From Microcoleus sp. bin38.metabat.b11b12b14.051 (GTDB lineage: Bacteria > Cyanobacteriota > Cyanobacteriia > Cyanobacteriales > Microcoleaceae), in assembly GCF_013299165.1 (NCBI RefSeq), contig NZ_JAAFKD010000003.1, forward strand, positions 309,381-373,380: a stretch of DNA of 64,000 nucleotides, in the 5' to 3' direction. Position numbers and translations under genes: made by a program. Shown piece after piece: positions 8,303 to 17,829 of this stretch (positions within the stretch are counted from its first letter, which is position 1; each line of letters starts with the position of its first letter). The notes beneath the pieces are model-generated. The model saw only the letters and a list, made by a program, of their open reading frames with translations. It was not told where the DNA came from and did no database searches.

Positions 8303-9307
8303 ATGTCCACCACCACCCCCAAAACCAAAACAGTGAAAGCCGATCGCATGGGCACCCGGCCATACTCCTCAACGGATACGGTTCGTACCTATCTGCACGA
8401 GATCGGTCGCGTACCGCTGCTCACCCGAGAAGAAGAGATTGTTTTCGGGAAGCAGGTACAGCAAATGATGAAATTAATCGAAGCAAAACAAGAACTTACC
8501 AAAGAATGGCAGCGGGAGCCGACTCAGCTAGAGTGGGCTGCGGAAATGGAGTTGACCGAAGCCGAACTGAGCCGGATATTGCAGTTAGGGCGGCGCGCCA
8601 AGCAAAAGATGATTGAAGCGAATTTGCGCCTAGTAGTGGCGATCGCCAAAAAATACCAGAAACGCAACATGGAATTCTTGGATTTAATTCAAGAAGGCAC
8701 CCTCGGTTTAGAACGAGGAGTAGAAAAATTTGACCCGATGCGGGGATACAAATTTTCTACCTATGCTTACTGGTGGATTCGCCAAGCAATCACTCGCGCG
8801 ATCGCCCAACACGCCCGCACCATTCGATTGCCAATTCACATCACCGAAAAACTCAACAAAATCAAAAAAGTGCAGCGGGAACTAACCCAGCAGTTGGGCC
8901 GTTCTCCCTCGCCTGCGGAAATTGCCACCGCCTTGGAACTGCAACCTTCCCAAATTCGGGAATACCTGCTGATGGCTAGACATCCAGTTTCTTTGGACTT
9001 GCGTGTAGGAGATAACCAAGATACCGAACTGCAAGAACTCTTAGAAGATGAAACCGCATCTCCAGACAACTACATTACCTCGGAATTGCTGCGGCAAGAC
9101 CTCGATACTTTGATATCAGAACTTACCCCCCAGCAACGAGATGTGATCGTTCTGCGCTTCGGTTTGGAAGACGGCACCGAAATGTCTCTGGCGAAAGTCG
9201 GAGAACGGCTCAATCTCAGCCGGGAAAGGGTGCGGCAGCTAGAACATCAAGCCCTCGCCCACCTGCGGCGCCGCCAATCTCAAGTTCGAGAATACTTGGC
9301 TAGCTAG
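8303..9307 (+). CDS. Group 2 RNA polymerase sigma factor (RpoD-like)
   Basis: 334 residues from the ATG at 8303 (MSTTTPKTKTVKADRMGTRP); an upstream in-frame TTG would add nine residues but is less likely. Sigma region 1.2 (DTVRTYLHEIGRVPLLTREE), region 2 (NLRLVVAIAKKYQKRNMEFLD and YAYWWIRQAITRAI), region 3 and region 4 with its helix-turn-helix (RLNLSRERVRQLEHQAL) are complete. The short N-terminus without region 1.1 is typical of the non-essential group 2 factors, which cyanobacteria use in stress and carbon/nitrogen responses. It most resembles the SigC-type branch as I recall it; the exact paralogue cannot be fixed without a tree. A strong terminator follows at once. Confidence 0.9.
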   Translation: MSTTTPKTKTVKADRMGTRPYSSTDTVRTYLHEIGRVPLLTREEEIVFGKQVQQMMKLIEAKQELTKEWQREPTQLEWAAEMELTEAELSRILQLGRRAKQKMIEANLRLVVAIAKKYQKRNMEFLDLIQEGTLGLERGVEKFDPMRGYKFSTYAYWWIRQAITRAIAQHARTIRLPIHITEKLNKIKKVQRELTQQLGRSPSPAEIATALELQPSQIREYLLMARHPVSLDLRVGDNQDTELQELLEDETASPDNYITSELLRQDLDTLISELTPQQRDVIVLRFGLEDGTEMSLAKVGERLNLSRERVRQLEHQALAHLRRRQSQVREYLAS

Positions 9308-9312
9308 TCACT

Positions 9313-9352
9313 AAAAGAGTTGAGATTCTCAAGAAATCTCAACTCTTTTTTT
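9313..9352 (+). terminator. Rho-independent terminator of the sigma factor gene
   Basis: An inverted repeat (AAGAGTTGAGATT paired with AATCTCAACTCTT) followed by a T7 run starts six bases after the stop codon. Confidence 0.9.
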
Positions 9353-9429
9353 GTCTGGGTGCTTTTAGGGATTGTTCGATCGCGATTGTTACGGCACTCG
9401 TAAGGTATGTGAGGGAAACAGAACAGTTA

Positions 9430-9452
9430 GGGATACGGCATTGCCGTGTCCC
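9430..9452. repeat. Small palindromic repeat GGGATACGGCA/TGCCGTGTCCC
   Basis: A near-perfect 23-bp palindrome. Related copies are at 14746-14770 (perfect) and 35016-35037 (degenerate), and the terminator hairpin at 63899-63955 contains the same GCAGTGCCGTATC core. This is a small dispersed palindrome family. Confidence 0.6.
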
Positions 9453-9766
9453 GTAAGGACTCTGGAATCTACCCCATAAATCTGCAATATGCTGTCATTG
9501 AGTGAGGTACAGATCGGTAATTGATCATTAATAATTAGTAAGCTGGCGAGTAGCTCACTATATTCTAGAACCGCTATATTTGAGAGGTAGATCGCCCATT
9601 AGTCAAGGCGATAGTAAAATTTGTCTCAACTAATTTTAGGTGAGAGTTCAGAAACCGGGCGGGCGATCGTTCCTTCAAGTTAATAGCCTGCCTTAAAGCA
9701 GATACCCGGTTTCTGTACAAGCTGTTTGAAACTGTTACTAGAGGCGCACTGAAGCGGCTATTATAA

Positions 9767-10276
9767 ATGTTGGGGTCTGGAGTGGTTTTGACATATTGGA
9801 TATTCACAAGCAGTTTAGAAGTCATGGCGATCGCCCTTGCCGTCTCGCCCGGTAACTTCAGCATCGCGGCTGCACGCGGGCCAAAAGACTCGATCGTCAA
9901 ATCCGGCGCTTTGACCTCGCAATCTCCGCCAAATCCGGCATCAGATACAGCTAGCAGAGGTTTAGGAGACGGTATTTACCTCTACGGTCAGTCCAGCAAG
10001 CCAGATGAAATTAAGAAAGAATATTTTGTATTTGAACTGCGAGAGAGTAAAGTAGTTGGCGCTTTTTACCTGCCTCGGTCTGCTTTTTACTGTTTTTATG
10101 GCACTGCTGCGCGAAATCAGTTAAATTTAACAGTAGTGGACACTTACGACGGCACTCGCTCTCCCTACTCGGTAAACCTGCCACAGTATTACCCTATTGC
10201 TGCTATTAGCGAGAACGATCGGCGAATTTTGGGTATTTGCAAGGAAGCTCACAAACACGAAGTGTGGGGAAAGTAA
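9767..10276 (+). CDS. Secreted cyanobacterial protein of unknown function
   Basis: 169 residues from 9767; a second possible start is the ATG at 9824 (MAIALAVSPGN). The N-terminus is hydrophobic with small residues before ~35, consistent with an export signal. The mature part contains GDGIYLYGQS, YFVFELR.SKVVGAFYLPRS and FYCFYGTA, a pattern I associate with a family of exported hypothetical proteins widespread in cyanobacteria. No catalytic motif is visible. It is monocistronic. Confidence 0.7.
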   Translation: MLGSGVVLTYWIFTSSLEVMAIALAVSPGNFSIAAARGPKDSIVKSGALTSQSPPNPASDTASRGLGDGIYLYGQSSKPDEIKKEYFVFELRESKVVGAFYLPRSAFYCFYGTAARNQLNLTVVDTYDGTRSPYSVNLPQYYPIAAISENDRRILGICKEAHKHEVWGK

Positions 10277-10358
10277 TACAATTTGAAAGTTGCTATTTTT
10301 TGATGGGAAATTTGAAGTTGAAAAAGGGGAATGAGATAGCGGAGCGAACTCTCATATC

Positions 10359-10395
10359 GGGAATTCACCAATTAATTAACAATTGGTGAATTCCC
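10359..10395. terminator. 15-bp perfect stem-loop downstream of 9767-10276
   Basis: GGGAATTCACCAATT at 10359-10373 pairs perfectly with 10381-10395 across a 7-nt loop, about 80 bp after the stop codon. No T-run follows, so it may be a processing or stability hairpin or a repeat and not a classical terminator. Confidence 0.5.
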
Positions 10396-11090
10396 AAGTA
10401 CCCCGTTGTTCAATCTCAGCTTCTCCAGAAATCAGAGAGTCGGCTATATGATGTCCGGCTCTCTTAGCCCCATCTGTAACTTGCCAGCAACGATGCTAAT
10501 TGCCCGATCGCATACTGCTCATTCTCTGCGGACATGATATAACTGAGCAAATCAAGCTGTGGAACATGAGTCTAGAGCGGGATGCTTGTTGGTGGCTGGT
10601 GTTAAAAGTGGGACGAAGCACAAATCTGCCTGCTAGAAAAACATCCAGAAATCCAATTTTTTCATCAATGCTTTGCGATGAACCTGCGATTAATCCCAAA
10701 AAGCAGGTTTCTTTAACCAATACAGATACTTTTTATGGCTTTTTCAGGCACAGCCAAGGGAAACGACGACGCATTTGTTGAGTACCCGATCCTCAATCAA
10801 ACCTACTTTTTTAGAGGATTGGCTAATTTGGCAAAAATCTGGTTTAATCAAAAATCTGTTCCGATGAGCGCACCGGAAGCCCGCAGGTGTTAGTTGTATA
10901 CTATTTAACAAGGCAGCGCTAGAGTCCGTCAGACACCAAACAGGAAATCCGAGAAAATGTGAAGCTCCGGCGTACCCTACAACACTCCCTCGTGGCATAC
11001 TGGCACCGCCCCAGGAGTCAGGGCTCAAGAAACAGCAGTAAAATTGCTTCTGAGTTGAGAATATTGGACGGACATCACACACATGGCAAG
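10396..11090. other. Intergenic region before the histidine kinase
   Basis: No supported gene. A short plus-strand frame at 10500-10781 has no recognisable features. A GTG-initiated in-frame extension of the kinase begins at 10959 but adds 44 residues lacking any domain or signal character. Confidence 0.45.
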
Positions 11091-13640
11091 ATGAAACTGC
11101 GTCGCAAAACACTATCAATCGTTGGTCTTACTATCGCTGGACTGACTGGCATTCTGTATGCCACCTCCTCCAGCATCCTTTTGGGCAGCCTTATCAAAGC
11201 AGAAGAACAAGAAGCCACACAGGTTGTCAAAGGAGTGCTCAGCGTGTTCGGACAAACCGCAGACGATTTCAACTCGCGCTTTGCGGACTGGTCAGCATGG
11301 GATGACACCTACACTTTCATTCAAAACCGCAACTCAGAATTTATCGCCTCCAATTTAGTTCCAGAAGGACTGGCTAATTTAAGAGTTAATCTAGCCGTAT
11401 TTGTCAATACTTCTGGCAAAATAGTTTACGGTACCAGTTTAGACACTCAAAAGCTGAAACTAACGCCTGTTCCATCCGCCTTAAAACAGCACATTTCTCT
11501 GAGCGACCCGCTGTTGCAGCACCCCAACGTCGAAAGTAGCGTCGCTGGTATCCTGCTGCTGCCCTCAGGGCCGATCCTGATTACTTCCCGGCCAATTGTC
11601 ACTACAAAAAACACTGGCCCGATCCGAGGTACGGTGATATTCGGGCGCAATTTAGATGCTGCCGGAATTGCCAAGCTGTCTAAAATTACTCGTTTGCCGC
11701 TGATTGTACACAGCATTAATGAGCCTCATTTACCCGCCGATTTTCTAAAAGCGCGGCACAAACTGTCGGGAAAAAAACAGATTTTCGTGCGTCCTGTCAG
11801 CGAAGATTTAATGGCGGGTTATGCTTTGATCCAGGATATTTACGATCGACCGGCGCTGCTGCTGCGGGTGGATATGCCCCGAGAAATCTACCGTCAAGGT
11901 CAAACCAGTTTGCTGTATTTGCTAGTGTCTGTAGGGTTAGCGGGCATGGGGTTTATCGGCTGCACTCTGCTGCTGATTGAGCATTTGGTGCTATCTCGGT
12001 TGAGCAGTTTGGCAAAAGCAGTCAACCGCGTCAGCAGCAGCCAAGACCTCTCGGTGCGGTTGCCGGTGACGGGCGCAGACGAGTTATCCGACCTTGCCCA
12101 TACTATCAACGGAATGCTGTCGGCGATCGCGCTAGCCGACAGCGAACAACTAGAAGAAAAAGCCCGCTACCGAGCCGTAGTCGAGCAAGCTACAGATTGC
12201 ATTTTCCTGTGGGACGCTCAAACCAAACGTCTTTTAGAAGCCAATACAGCCTTTAGAAACTTGCTCGATTACAGTGTTGATACGATGATTTCGCAACTGA
12301 CTGTTTACGATATCGTCGCTTACTCTAAAGACCTAATTGACAGCAATATTGAGTTCCTGCTGGCGGACAAACAATTGAAAATTGGCGAAGTTCTCTACCG
12401 CCGCCGAAACGGTTCCTGCGTAGACGTGGAAGTGAGCGCCAGCGTGATTTCCTACGGCGGCCGCGAGATTATTTGCACTGTTGTCCGCGACATTACCGAG
12501 CGCAAGCAAGCCGAAGCTGAACTGCGAGCATCAGAAGAACGCTACAGACTTTTGTTTAAAAATAACCCCCATCCGATGTGGGTTTACGATTTAGAAACTC
12601 TGGAATTTATAGCCGTTAACCACGCTGCTATAGAGCACTACGGCTACAGTCGCGACGAATTTCTCAACATGACAGTGGCCGACATCCGTCCCTCTCAAGA
12701 TGTGCCGAGATTGCTAAAAAATATATCCCAAGTAGATGCAGGTATTGATTTTGCAGGTGTGTGGCAGCACCAGATCAAAAACGGTACAATTATTGATGTA
12801 GAAATTACTTCTTATGCCTTGATATTTGATAGTAGAAATGCCGAATTAGTCCTGGCTCACGACGTGACAGATCGCTTGCAAGCCGAGGCAGAACTATACA
12901 AGGCAAAGGAAGCAGCAGAAGCAGCTAATTTGGCTAAAAGTCAGTTTTTAGCTAACATGAGCCACGAACTGCGAACTCCTCTGAATGCGATTATCGGTTA
13001 CAGCGAGATTTTGCAAGAAGAGGCTTTAGATTTTGGGGAAACAGATTTTGTGGAGGATTTACAGAGAATTCACAATTCAGGCCACCATTTACTAGCATTA
13101 ATTGATGATATTCTAGATTTATCAAAGATTGAAGCCGGTCACGCGGAACTGGAATTAGAAGCTTTTGACGTATCCGAGGCAGTTCGAGATGTAGCGAGGA
13201 CTGTGGAACCGCTATTTATCCGAAACAACAATCGGCTGAATATCGAGTGTCCTAATAATATTGGCAAATTGCATTCCGACAAAACTAAGCTTACTCAAAT
13301 TTTGTTTAATTTGCTCAGCAACGCTGCTAAGTTTACTCAGAAAGGAACTGTTACATTAGCTGTTGAAAGAATCACCAATCAGGAGAATAGTTGGGATTGC
13401 GAACAGTTAATTTTTAAGTGTACTGATAGCGGAATTGGGATGACGCAGGAACAGCTACAAAAATTATTTCAACCTTTCACGCAAGCTGATGCTTCGACTA
13501 CACGCAAGTACGGAGGAACCGGTTTAGGTTTGTCAATAGCGCAGAAATACTCTCAGATGCTGGGGGGAGAAATCACTGTGGATAGCGAGTTTGGCAAGGG
13601 TTCAACTTTTACTCTCATATTGCCAGCATTGCTATCATAG
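11091..13640 (+). CDS. CHASE4-HAMP-PAS-PAS sensor histidine kinase
   Basis: 849 residues from the ATG at 11091 (MKLRRKTLSIVGLTIAGL), chosen because a membrane anchor follows directly. Order: TM1 (~7-29); an extracytoplasmic CHASE4 sensor with DFNSRFADWSAWDDTYTFI; TM2 (~275-300); HAMP; two PAS domains (~380-500 and ~510-620); a HisKA domain with FLANMSHELRTPLNAIIGYS (phospho-acceptor His ~625); and HATPase_c with NLLSNAAKFT, DSGIGM and GGTGLGLSIAQ. It is a membrane sensor that should phosphorylate an unknown response regulator; none is adjacent. A GTG start at 10959 would add 44 residues and is less likely. A long inverted repeat closes the transcription unit. Confidence 0.92.
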   Translation: MKLRRKTLSIVGLTIAGLTGILYATSSSILLGSLIKAEEQEATQVVKGVLSVFGQTADDFNSRFADWSAWDDTYTFIQNRNSEFIASNLVPEGLANLRVNLAVFVNTSGKIVYGTSLDTQKLKLTPVPSALKQHISLSDPLLQHPNVESSVAGILLLPSGPILITSRPIVTTKNTGPIRGTVIFGRNLDAAGIAKLSKITRLPLIVHSINEPHLPADFLKARHKLSGKKQIFVRPVSEDLMAGYALIQDIYDRPALLLRVDMPREIYRQGQTSLLYLLVSVGLAGMGFIGCTLLLIEHLVLSRLSSLAKAVNRVSSSQDLSVRLPVTGADELSDLAHTINGMLSAIALADSEQLEEKARYRAVVEQATDCIFLWDAQTKRLLEANTAFRNLLDYSVDTMISQLTVYDIVAYSKDLIDSNIEFLLADKQLKIGEVLYRRRNGSCVDVEVSASVISYGGREIICTVVRDITERKQAEAELRASEERYRLLFKNNPHPMWVYDLETLEFIAVNHAAIEHYGYSRDEFLNMTVADIRPSQDVPRLLKNISQVDAGIDFAGVWQHQIKNGTIIDVEITSYALIFDSRNAELVLAHDVTDRLQAEAELYKAKEAAEAANLAKSQFLANMSHELRTPLNAIIGYSEILQEEALDFGETDFVEDLQRIHNSGHHLLALIDDILDLSKIEAGHAELELEAFDVSEAVRDVARTVEPLFIRNNNRLNIECPNNIGKLHSDKTKLTQILFNLLSNAAKFTQKGTVTLAVERITNQENSWDCEQLIFKCTDSGIGMTQEQLQKLFQPFTQADASTTRKYGGTGLGLSIAQKYSQMLGGEITVDSEFGKGSTFTLILPALLS

Positions 13641-13663
13641 CATCTCAGTTGCGATGCGATCGC

Positions 13664-13719
13664 TCGGAATGCGAGTCCTCTCCAAATAAGCTTTAACTTA
13701 ATCAGGACTCGCATTCCGA
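13664..13719. terminator. Inverted repeat between convergent genes
   Basis: A 16-bp arm TCGGAATGCGAGTCCT (13664-13679) is perfectly repeated inverted at 13704-13719. It lies between the 3' ends of the kinase (plus) and cobO (minus), so it could end both. The outer sequence CGGAATGC...GCATTCCG also forms the hairpin at 23896-23959, which points to a dispersed repeat. Confidence 0.6.
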
Positions 13720-13733
13720 ACAATCCAACGATA

Positions 13734-14369
13734 TTAATACTCTATACCTGCTTGAGCTTTAATCCCTTGTTCTCGGAATGGATGCTTAACCAAAGTCATT
13801 TCTGTCACCAAATCAGCGCGTTCGATTAGTTCTGGCGGCGCGCCTCTGCCCGTGAGAATAACGTGAGTTTCTGCGGGTTTTTGTTCTAAGCCGGAGAGAA
13901 CTTGTTCTACTTGCAAATAACCCATTTTTAATGCTATATTAACTTCATCTAACAGCACTAATTTAAATTCGGGATTACAAATAAAAGTTAGGGCTTTTTC
14001 CCAAGCTTTTTGAGCTGTTTCGATATCTCGATCGCGGTCTTGCGTGTCCCAGGTAAAACCTTCACCCATCGCATGAAATTCTAGCTGTTTTTCCCAGAGT
14101 TCAAAAACGGCTTTCTCTGCGGGTTCCCAGGCTCCCTTGATAAATTGTACTATGGCGACGCGGTAGCCGTGACCGAGCGATCGCACAACCATGCCCAAAG
14201 CCGCCGTAGTTTTGCCTTTACCGTTACCCGTATTGACAATTATCAAACCTTTATCTGGGGCTGCATTAGCAATTCGCTGCGCCTGTACCTCTTGGCGGCG
14301 CTGCATTTTCTGTTTGTGCTGCTCGGCAGTTAAGCCCGTGGTTGTAGTCGTTTCTGTATTAGTTTCCAT
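13734..14369 (-). CDS. cobO: Cob(I)yrinic acid a,c-diamide adenosyltransferase
   Basis: 211 residues of the CobA/CobO/BtuR family, which transfers the adenosyl group of ATP to the cobalt of corrinoids in coenzyme B12 synthesis and salvage. Visible features are the P-loop VNTGNGKGKTTAALGM (~46-61), VAIVQFIKGAW, and LLDEVNIALKMGY. The N-terminus is Thr-rich and then has a QHKQKMQRRQEVQA helix typical of CobO. Length is normal (~200). No other cobalamin gene is adjacent. The gene is monocistronic and convergent with the kinase. Confidence 0.93.
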   Translation of the reverse strand: METNTETTTTTGLTAEQHKQKMQRRQEVQAQRIANAAPDKGLIIVNTGNGKGKTTAALGMVVRSLGHGYRVAIVQFIKGAWEPAEKAVFELWEKQLEFHAMGEGFTWDTQDRDRDIETAQKAWEKALTFICNPEFKLVLLDEVNIALKMGYLQVEQVLSGLEQKPAETHVILTGRGAPPELIERADLVTEMTLVKHPFREQGIKAQAGIEY

Positions 14370-14889
14370 GAGATTTATTGTAACGGCAAGATGAGGTATG
14401 TATGGTGATTGATAATTGGTAATTAGTAATTTGTACTCAACCAGCTTTTCGGTGATTGCTGATTGCCCGTTACCAAACGTAGCTCATATTTCTGAGAACT
14501 ACTATATATTTAGGATGTCTATTTGTAGCATTTTTCCCAAAAATGCAAATTTAGGGAATCTCCAAACCATTATCCAGTATAGCAGTGGGTCTGGGACAGT
14601 TGCAGAGCAAGAAAATCAAACCGTTTCTGCGATCGGGCTAGAGGCTCTATTCATGAGGTTATTTATCTCCTCACCGCTGTGGCGATTGCTATAAATCCTC
14701 CCAATTTACAGCATTTTTCAAGTATGTGAGGTACACCAAAAAGGTAGGGACACGGCAGTGCCGTGTCCCTAGGGGGTTCTTGATGTACGGACGAAGCCTA
14801 AAATCTGCTGTAAAACTTGTACAGACCGAACTAGAAGTATCTAAAATCCCAAATCCCAAATCTCAAATTTCAAATCTCAAATCATCATA
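14370..14889. other. Intergenic region with two small repeats
   Basis: About 520 bp with no credible gene. It contains the perfect palindrome AGGGACACGGCA/TGCCGTGTCCCT at 14746-14770 and a heptamer-type run (CCCAAAT and TCTCAAA variants) at 14843-14883. Confidence 0.55.
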
Positions 14890-15468
14890 TTACGCCCAGA
14901 CTGCTTGCAAGTTTAGCACGAAACCGGGTAAAATATCTTCTCCTGAAAGCTCTGCGGGACATTCCAGAATTTCTTTGTCTTGTCCTTGGCGGTAGATTTC
15001 AACTCGGCGCGTTTTGCGGTTAATTAACCAGCCTAATTTTACTTGATTGTCCATGTACTCTTGCATTTTGTCTTGAGTATCTTTGAGACTGTCCGTCGGC
15101 GACATTAACTCTAAGACAAAATCTGGTGCAATCGGAGGAAACTTTTGTTTTTGTTCGGTAGTGAGTGCATCCCATCTGTGTTGTTCGATCCAAGAAACAT
15201 CGGGAGAACGATTGGCACCGTTGGGTAGCTTGAAACAAGTTGAAGAATCGAAACAAACTCCCAGTTTAGTTCGTCTGTTCCAAATTCCAAAATCAATAGA
15301 TATTTCAAAATTATAATTTCCGGTTTCTCCTCCTGTGGGCGACATGACGGTTATTTCTCCTTGGGCGTTGCGTTCAAATTTGACCTCGGGGTTTTGGCGG
15401 CACAGTTGATAAAATTGGTCGTCGGTGATTTTGGCGATCGCATTAAAGTTGATGGTAACTGCTATCAT
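14890..15468 (-). CDS. Uma2 family (DUF820) endonuclease-like protein
   Basis: 192 residues with the Uma2/DUF820 pattern: EFERNAQGEITVMSP-type N-terminus, NRRTKLGVCFDSSTCF, RSPDVSWIEQHRW, PDFVLELMSPTDSL and KLGWLINRKTRRVEIYR. The family has a PD-(D/E)XK nuclease fold, and the conserved Asp of SPDVSW and Glu of VLELMSP are present. Cyanobacteria carry dozens of copies, and their cellular task is not settled. It is a single gene whose coding region is intact. A paralogue lies at 45140-45703. Confidence 0.88.
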   Translation of the reverse strand: MIAVTINFNAIAKITDDQFYQLCRQNPEVKFERNAQGEITVMSPTGGETGNYNFEISIDFGIWNRRTKLGVCFDSSTCFKLPNGANRSPDVSWIEQHRWDALTTEQKQKFPPIAPDFVLELMSPTDSLKDTQDKMQEYMDNQVKLGWLINRKTRRVEIYRQGQDKEILECPAELSGEDILPGFVLNLQAVWA

Positions 15469-15623
15469 GATTTTAGGGGCTGCACTTGGAGTGTTGAAAT
15501 TGCAGGTGAATGCCGGTCGATGCAGGTTGTGTAAATCCTAAATATCGATTTTAAACTGGTGAAGGCTGTTTTTTTAACTGGGAAGATTTGAAGTCAAACG
15601 TGTGGTCTCATTATATCACAACT

Positions 15624-16247
15624 TTATAAGTATCTACTATAATTATCGTGAAAACCTTTTTGAATGAAAGATTTGCAGACATACCAATAATAAAAGGCAA
15701 TGTTGATTTCGCTCAATAACTTGGGAACTCCTTCTAGCAAAATACCTAATATTTTGCTTTCTAACTTCAGCGCGTCCATACCGATCGCAAAAAACAACAA
15801 TCCCAATCCAGCTAACAAGATTTTGTAGGGAGTATATCTGAGTTCTAGCCGAAAAAACCATCCGTAGGAGAACACAAAAATAGCATAGATAAAACTAACT
15901 CCTAACTTGGGAATTCCCCAGGCGTTAATATATAGATGAATCCTGTAAATTTCATTAAGCAGAAATGCGCCTGTCAACAAAGCAGAGGACAGAATAAATC
16001 GACTTTCCCAAGGGCGCGGCTGCATAGTTTTTGCGAGCCCGTAGCTAAAACTACAAACAATAACTGGCACAGCACATAATACTTGAAACGTGCGAGTCAA
16101 CAAAGCAACATTGGGATTGGGAGAGAAAAAAGGGTGAAAGAATAAATCACTGACTTGCAAGCCGGAAATTTGAGTCAAGACAACCAGAAATCCCACCAGC
16201 AAAAGTGACCAACAATTGAGTCGAAAAGCTGAGCGAAAAATAGTCAT
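15624..16247 (-). CDS. Cyanobacterial polytopic membrane protein, unknown function
   Basis: 207 residues with five or six hydrophobic segments (LLLVGFLVVLTQISGL, TFQVLCAVPVIVCSFSYGL, FILSSALLTGAFLLNEIY, GVSFIYAIFVFSYGWFF, ILLAGLGLLFFAIGM). I do not recognise a named family. The gene is divergent from moeA, with about 110 bp between the starts, so the two may share a regulatory region. Confidence 0.75.
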   Translation of the reverse strand: MTIFRSAFRLNCWSLLLVGFLVVLTQISGLQVSDLFFHPFFSPNPNVALLTRTFQVLCAVPVIVCSFSYGLAKTMQPRPWESRFILSSALLTGAFLLNEIYRIHLYINAWGIPKLGVSFIYAIFVFSYGWFFRLELRYTPYKILLAGLGLLFFAIGMDALKLESKILGILLEGVPKLLSEINIAFYYWYVCKSFIQKGFHDNYSRYL

Positions 16248-16359
16248 GAGCGAGGGAGAACTAAAAGACAGTTTACCGCAGCCGAATCAAAAAATACTTT
16301 TCCACTATAGCTGGTGATTTGCTAAACTAATAAAAGTCTTGTCAAATAGGGTGACACTG

Positions 16360-17634
16360 ATGCTGTCGGTAAAAGAAGCAGAATCGATCGTTCTAAATTT
16401 AGCGGCACCTCTCGACAGTCAGCGGGATGTAGAAATTGTAGACTTGCTGGCAGCATCGGGGCGCATTTTGGCTGCACCCGTCACTGGTTCCCTCGATTTT
16501 CCTTATTGGGACAATTCGGCGATGGATGGGTACGCGGTGCGGTTTGCGGATGTTGAAAATTGCAGCGCTGACAAACCAGCGGTACTCGAAATCGTTGAGG
16601 AAATTCCAGCGGGATATCTGCCTCAATGTACCGTGCAATCAAGCCAAGCGGCGCGAATTTTTACGGGCGCTATGATGCCGGATGGTGCTGATACGGTGGT
16701 AATGCAGGAAGAAACGAGGCGTGAGGGCGATCGCATTTTTATCTTAGTTTCTCCTGAAAAGCCACAAGCATTTGTCAGGCACAAAGGCGCTTTTTATCAA
16801 GCAGAAACAACTTTGCTAACACCCGGTACAGTTATCAACGCCCCAGAAATCGCGGTGTTGGCAACTGCACAGTGCATTCAAGTTCCTGTTTATCGGCGTT
16901 TGCGGGTGGCTATTTTTTCGACTGGCGACGAATTGGTATCTCCAGACCAACCTTTGGTACCGGGAAAATTGGTAGACTCGAATCAGTATGCTTTGACTGT
17001 TTTGTTAGCGCAAATGGGATTTGAGCCGCTGCGATTTGGGATTGTTCCTGACAGTCAAGATGCGCTAACAAAGGCAATCGCTCAGGCTATTTATACCGCC
17101 GACGCGGTGATTTCAACGGGCGGCGTTTCGGTAGGAGATTACGATTATATCGAGGATATATTAACCGAGTTGCAAGGGAAAGTTCACATTAGTTCTGTGG
17201 CGATTAAGCCGGGAAAACCTTTAACTGTTGCTGCGTTTAAACGAGATAAAAAAGAATATAACTCGCCTATTGCAAGTTCGGATTGTCTTTATTTTGGTTT
17301 ACCGGGAAATCCGGTTTCTGCTTTAGTTTGCTGTTGGCGTTTTGTTGTGCCTGCTTTGCGAAAGATGGCCGGGCTGGGCGCGGAGGCTTGGGGCCCGGAG
17401 TTTGTCAAAGCTCGATGTCATTCTGAATTGCGATCGCACGGATCGCGCGAAACTTATGTTTGGGGTAAACTGCACTTAGTGGCCGGAGCGTGGGAATTTG
17501 AACCTGCTAGCGGCAGCCAAAATTCAGCGAATTTGATAAACCTAGCCCATACAAGTGGTTTAGCAGTTTTGTCCGCATCAGAAACCTCGATTTGCTCCGG
17601 CGAATTCGTTGAAGTTTTAAAAGTTAGTTATTAA
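16360..17634 (+). CDS. moeA: Molybdopterin molybdenumtransferase MoeA
   Basis: 424 residues from the ATG at 16360 (MLSVKEAESIVLNL); an in-frame TTG at 16339 would add seven residues. MoeA inserts molybdate into adenylylated molybdopterin, the last common step of molybdenum cofactor synthesis. Seen: LDFPYWDNSAMDGYAVR, the ARIFTGAMMPDGADTVVMQE segment, IFSTGDELVSP, the STGGVSVGDYDY motif and LPGNPVSALV. NarB, encoded 4 kb downstream on the other strand, needs this cofactor, so the location fits nitrate assimilation. No other moa/moe gene is adjacent. Confidence 0.94.
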   Translation: MLSVKEAESIVLNLAAPLDSQRDVEIVDLLAASGRILAAPVTGSLDFPYWDNSAMDGYAVRFADVENCSADKPAVLEIVEEIPAGYLPQCTVQSSQAARIFTGAMMPDGADTVVMQEETRREGDRIFILVSPEKPQAFVRHKGAFYQAETTLLTPGTVINAPEIAVLATAQCIQVPVYRRLRVAIFSTGDELVSPDQPLVPGKLVDSNQYALTVLLAQMGFEPLRFGIVPDSQDALTKAIAQAIYTADAVISTGGVSVGDYDYIEDILTELQGKVHISSVAIKPGKPLTVAAFKRDKKEYNSPIASSDCLYFGLPGNPVSALVCCWRFVVPALRKMAGLGAEAWGPEFVKARCHSELRSHGSRETYVWGKLHLVAGAWEFEPASGSQNSANLINLAHTSGLAVLSASETSICSGEFVEVLKVSY

Positions 17635-17665
17635 TCATCTTGCCCGAAGAGCGCAGTCGAAGGGT

Positions 17666-17717
17666 GGTCATTAGTCATTAGTCATTAGTCATTTGTCATT
17701 TGTCATTCGTCATTCGT
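17666..17717. repeat. (GTCATTA/TGTCATT)n heptamer tandem repeat
   Basis: Seven-base tandem copies of AGTCATT drifting to TGTCATT and CGTCATT. An STRR-type repeat between moeA and the response regulator. Confidence 0.8.
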
Positions 17718-17732
17718 TTCATGATTGGTACT

Positions 17733-17829
17733 CTTTGTTTATTCCCTCTTCCTTGCTTCTTCTTCCTTCTTCCTTCTTCCTTCTTATTCTTCTTCCTTCT
17801 TCCCTCTTCCTTCTTCCTTCTTCCTTCCT
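17733..17829. repeat. Polypyrimidine CTTCCTT-type microsatellite
   Basis: A ~95-bp run of C and T on the plus strand made of CTTCCTTCTTC units, ending one base before the response regulator start. It keeps an open frame upstream of the gene, so it can be mistaken for an N-terminal extension rich in Ser, Phe, Leu and Pro. The complementary GGAAGAAGG sequence is the one found inside ribBA and inside the gene at 61702-63894. Confidence 0.85.

Noticed and set aside
9574-9900. 108-residue minus-strand frame
   Set aside because: Antisense to the start of the secreted protein at 9767; no domain and poor composition.
10500-10781. 93-residue plus-strand frame
   Set aside because: No family resemblance, no ribosome-binding site, and antisense frames are equally open.
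10959-11090. GTG-initiated N-terminal extension of the histidine kinase
   Set aside because: 44 residues with no signal or domain; the ATG at 11091 directly precedes the membrane anchor.
14416-14694. 92-residue plus-strand frame
   Set aside because: Composition and lack of motifs look like intergenic DNA.
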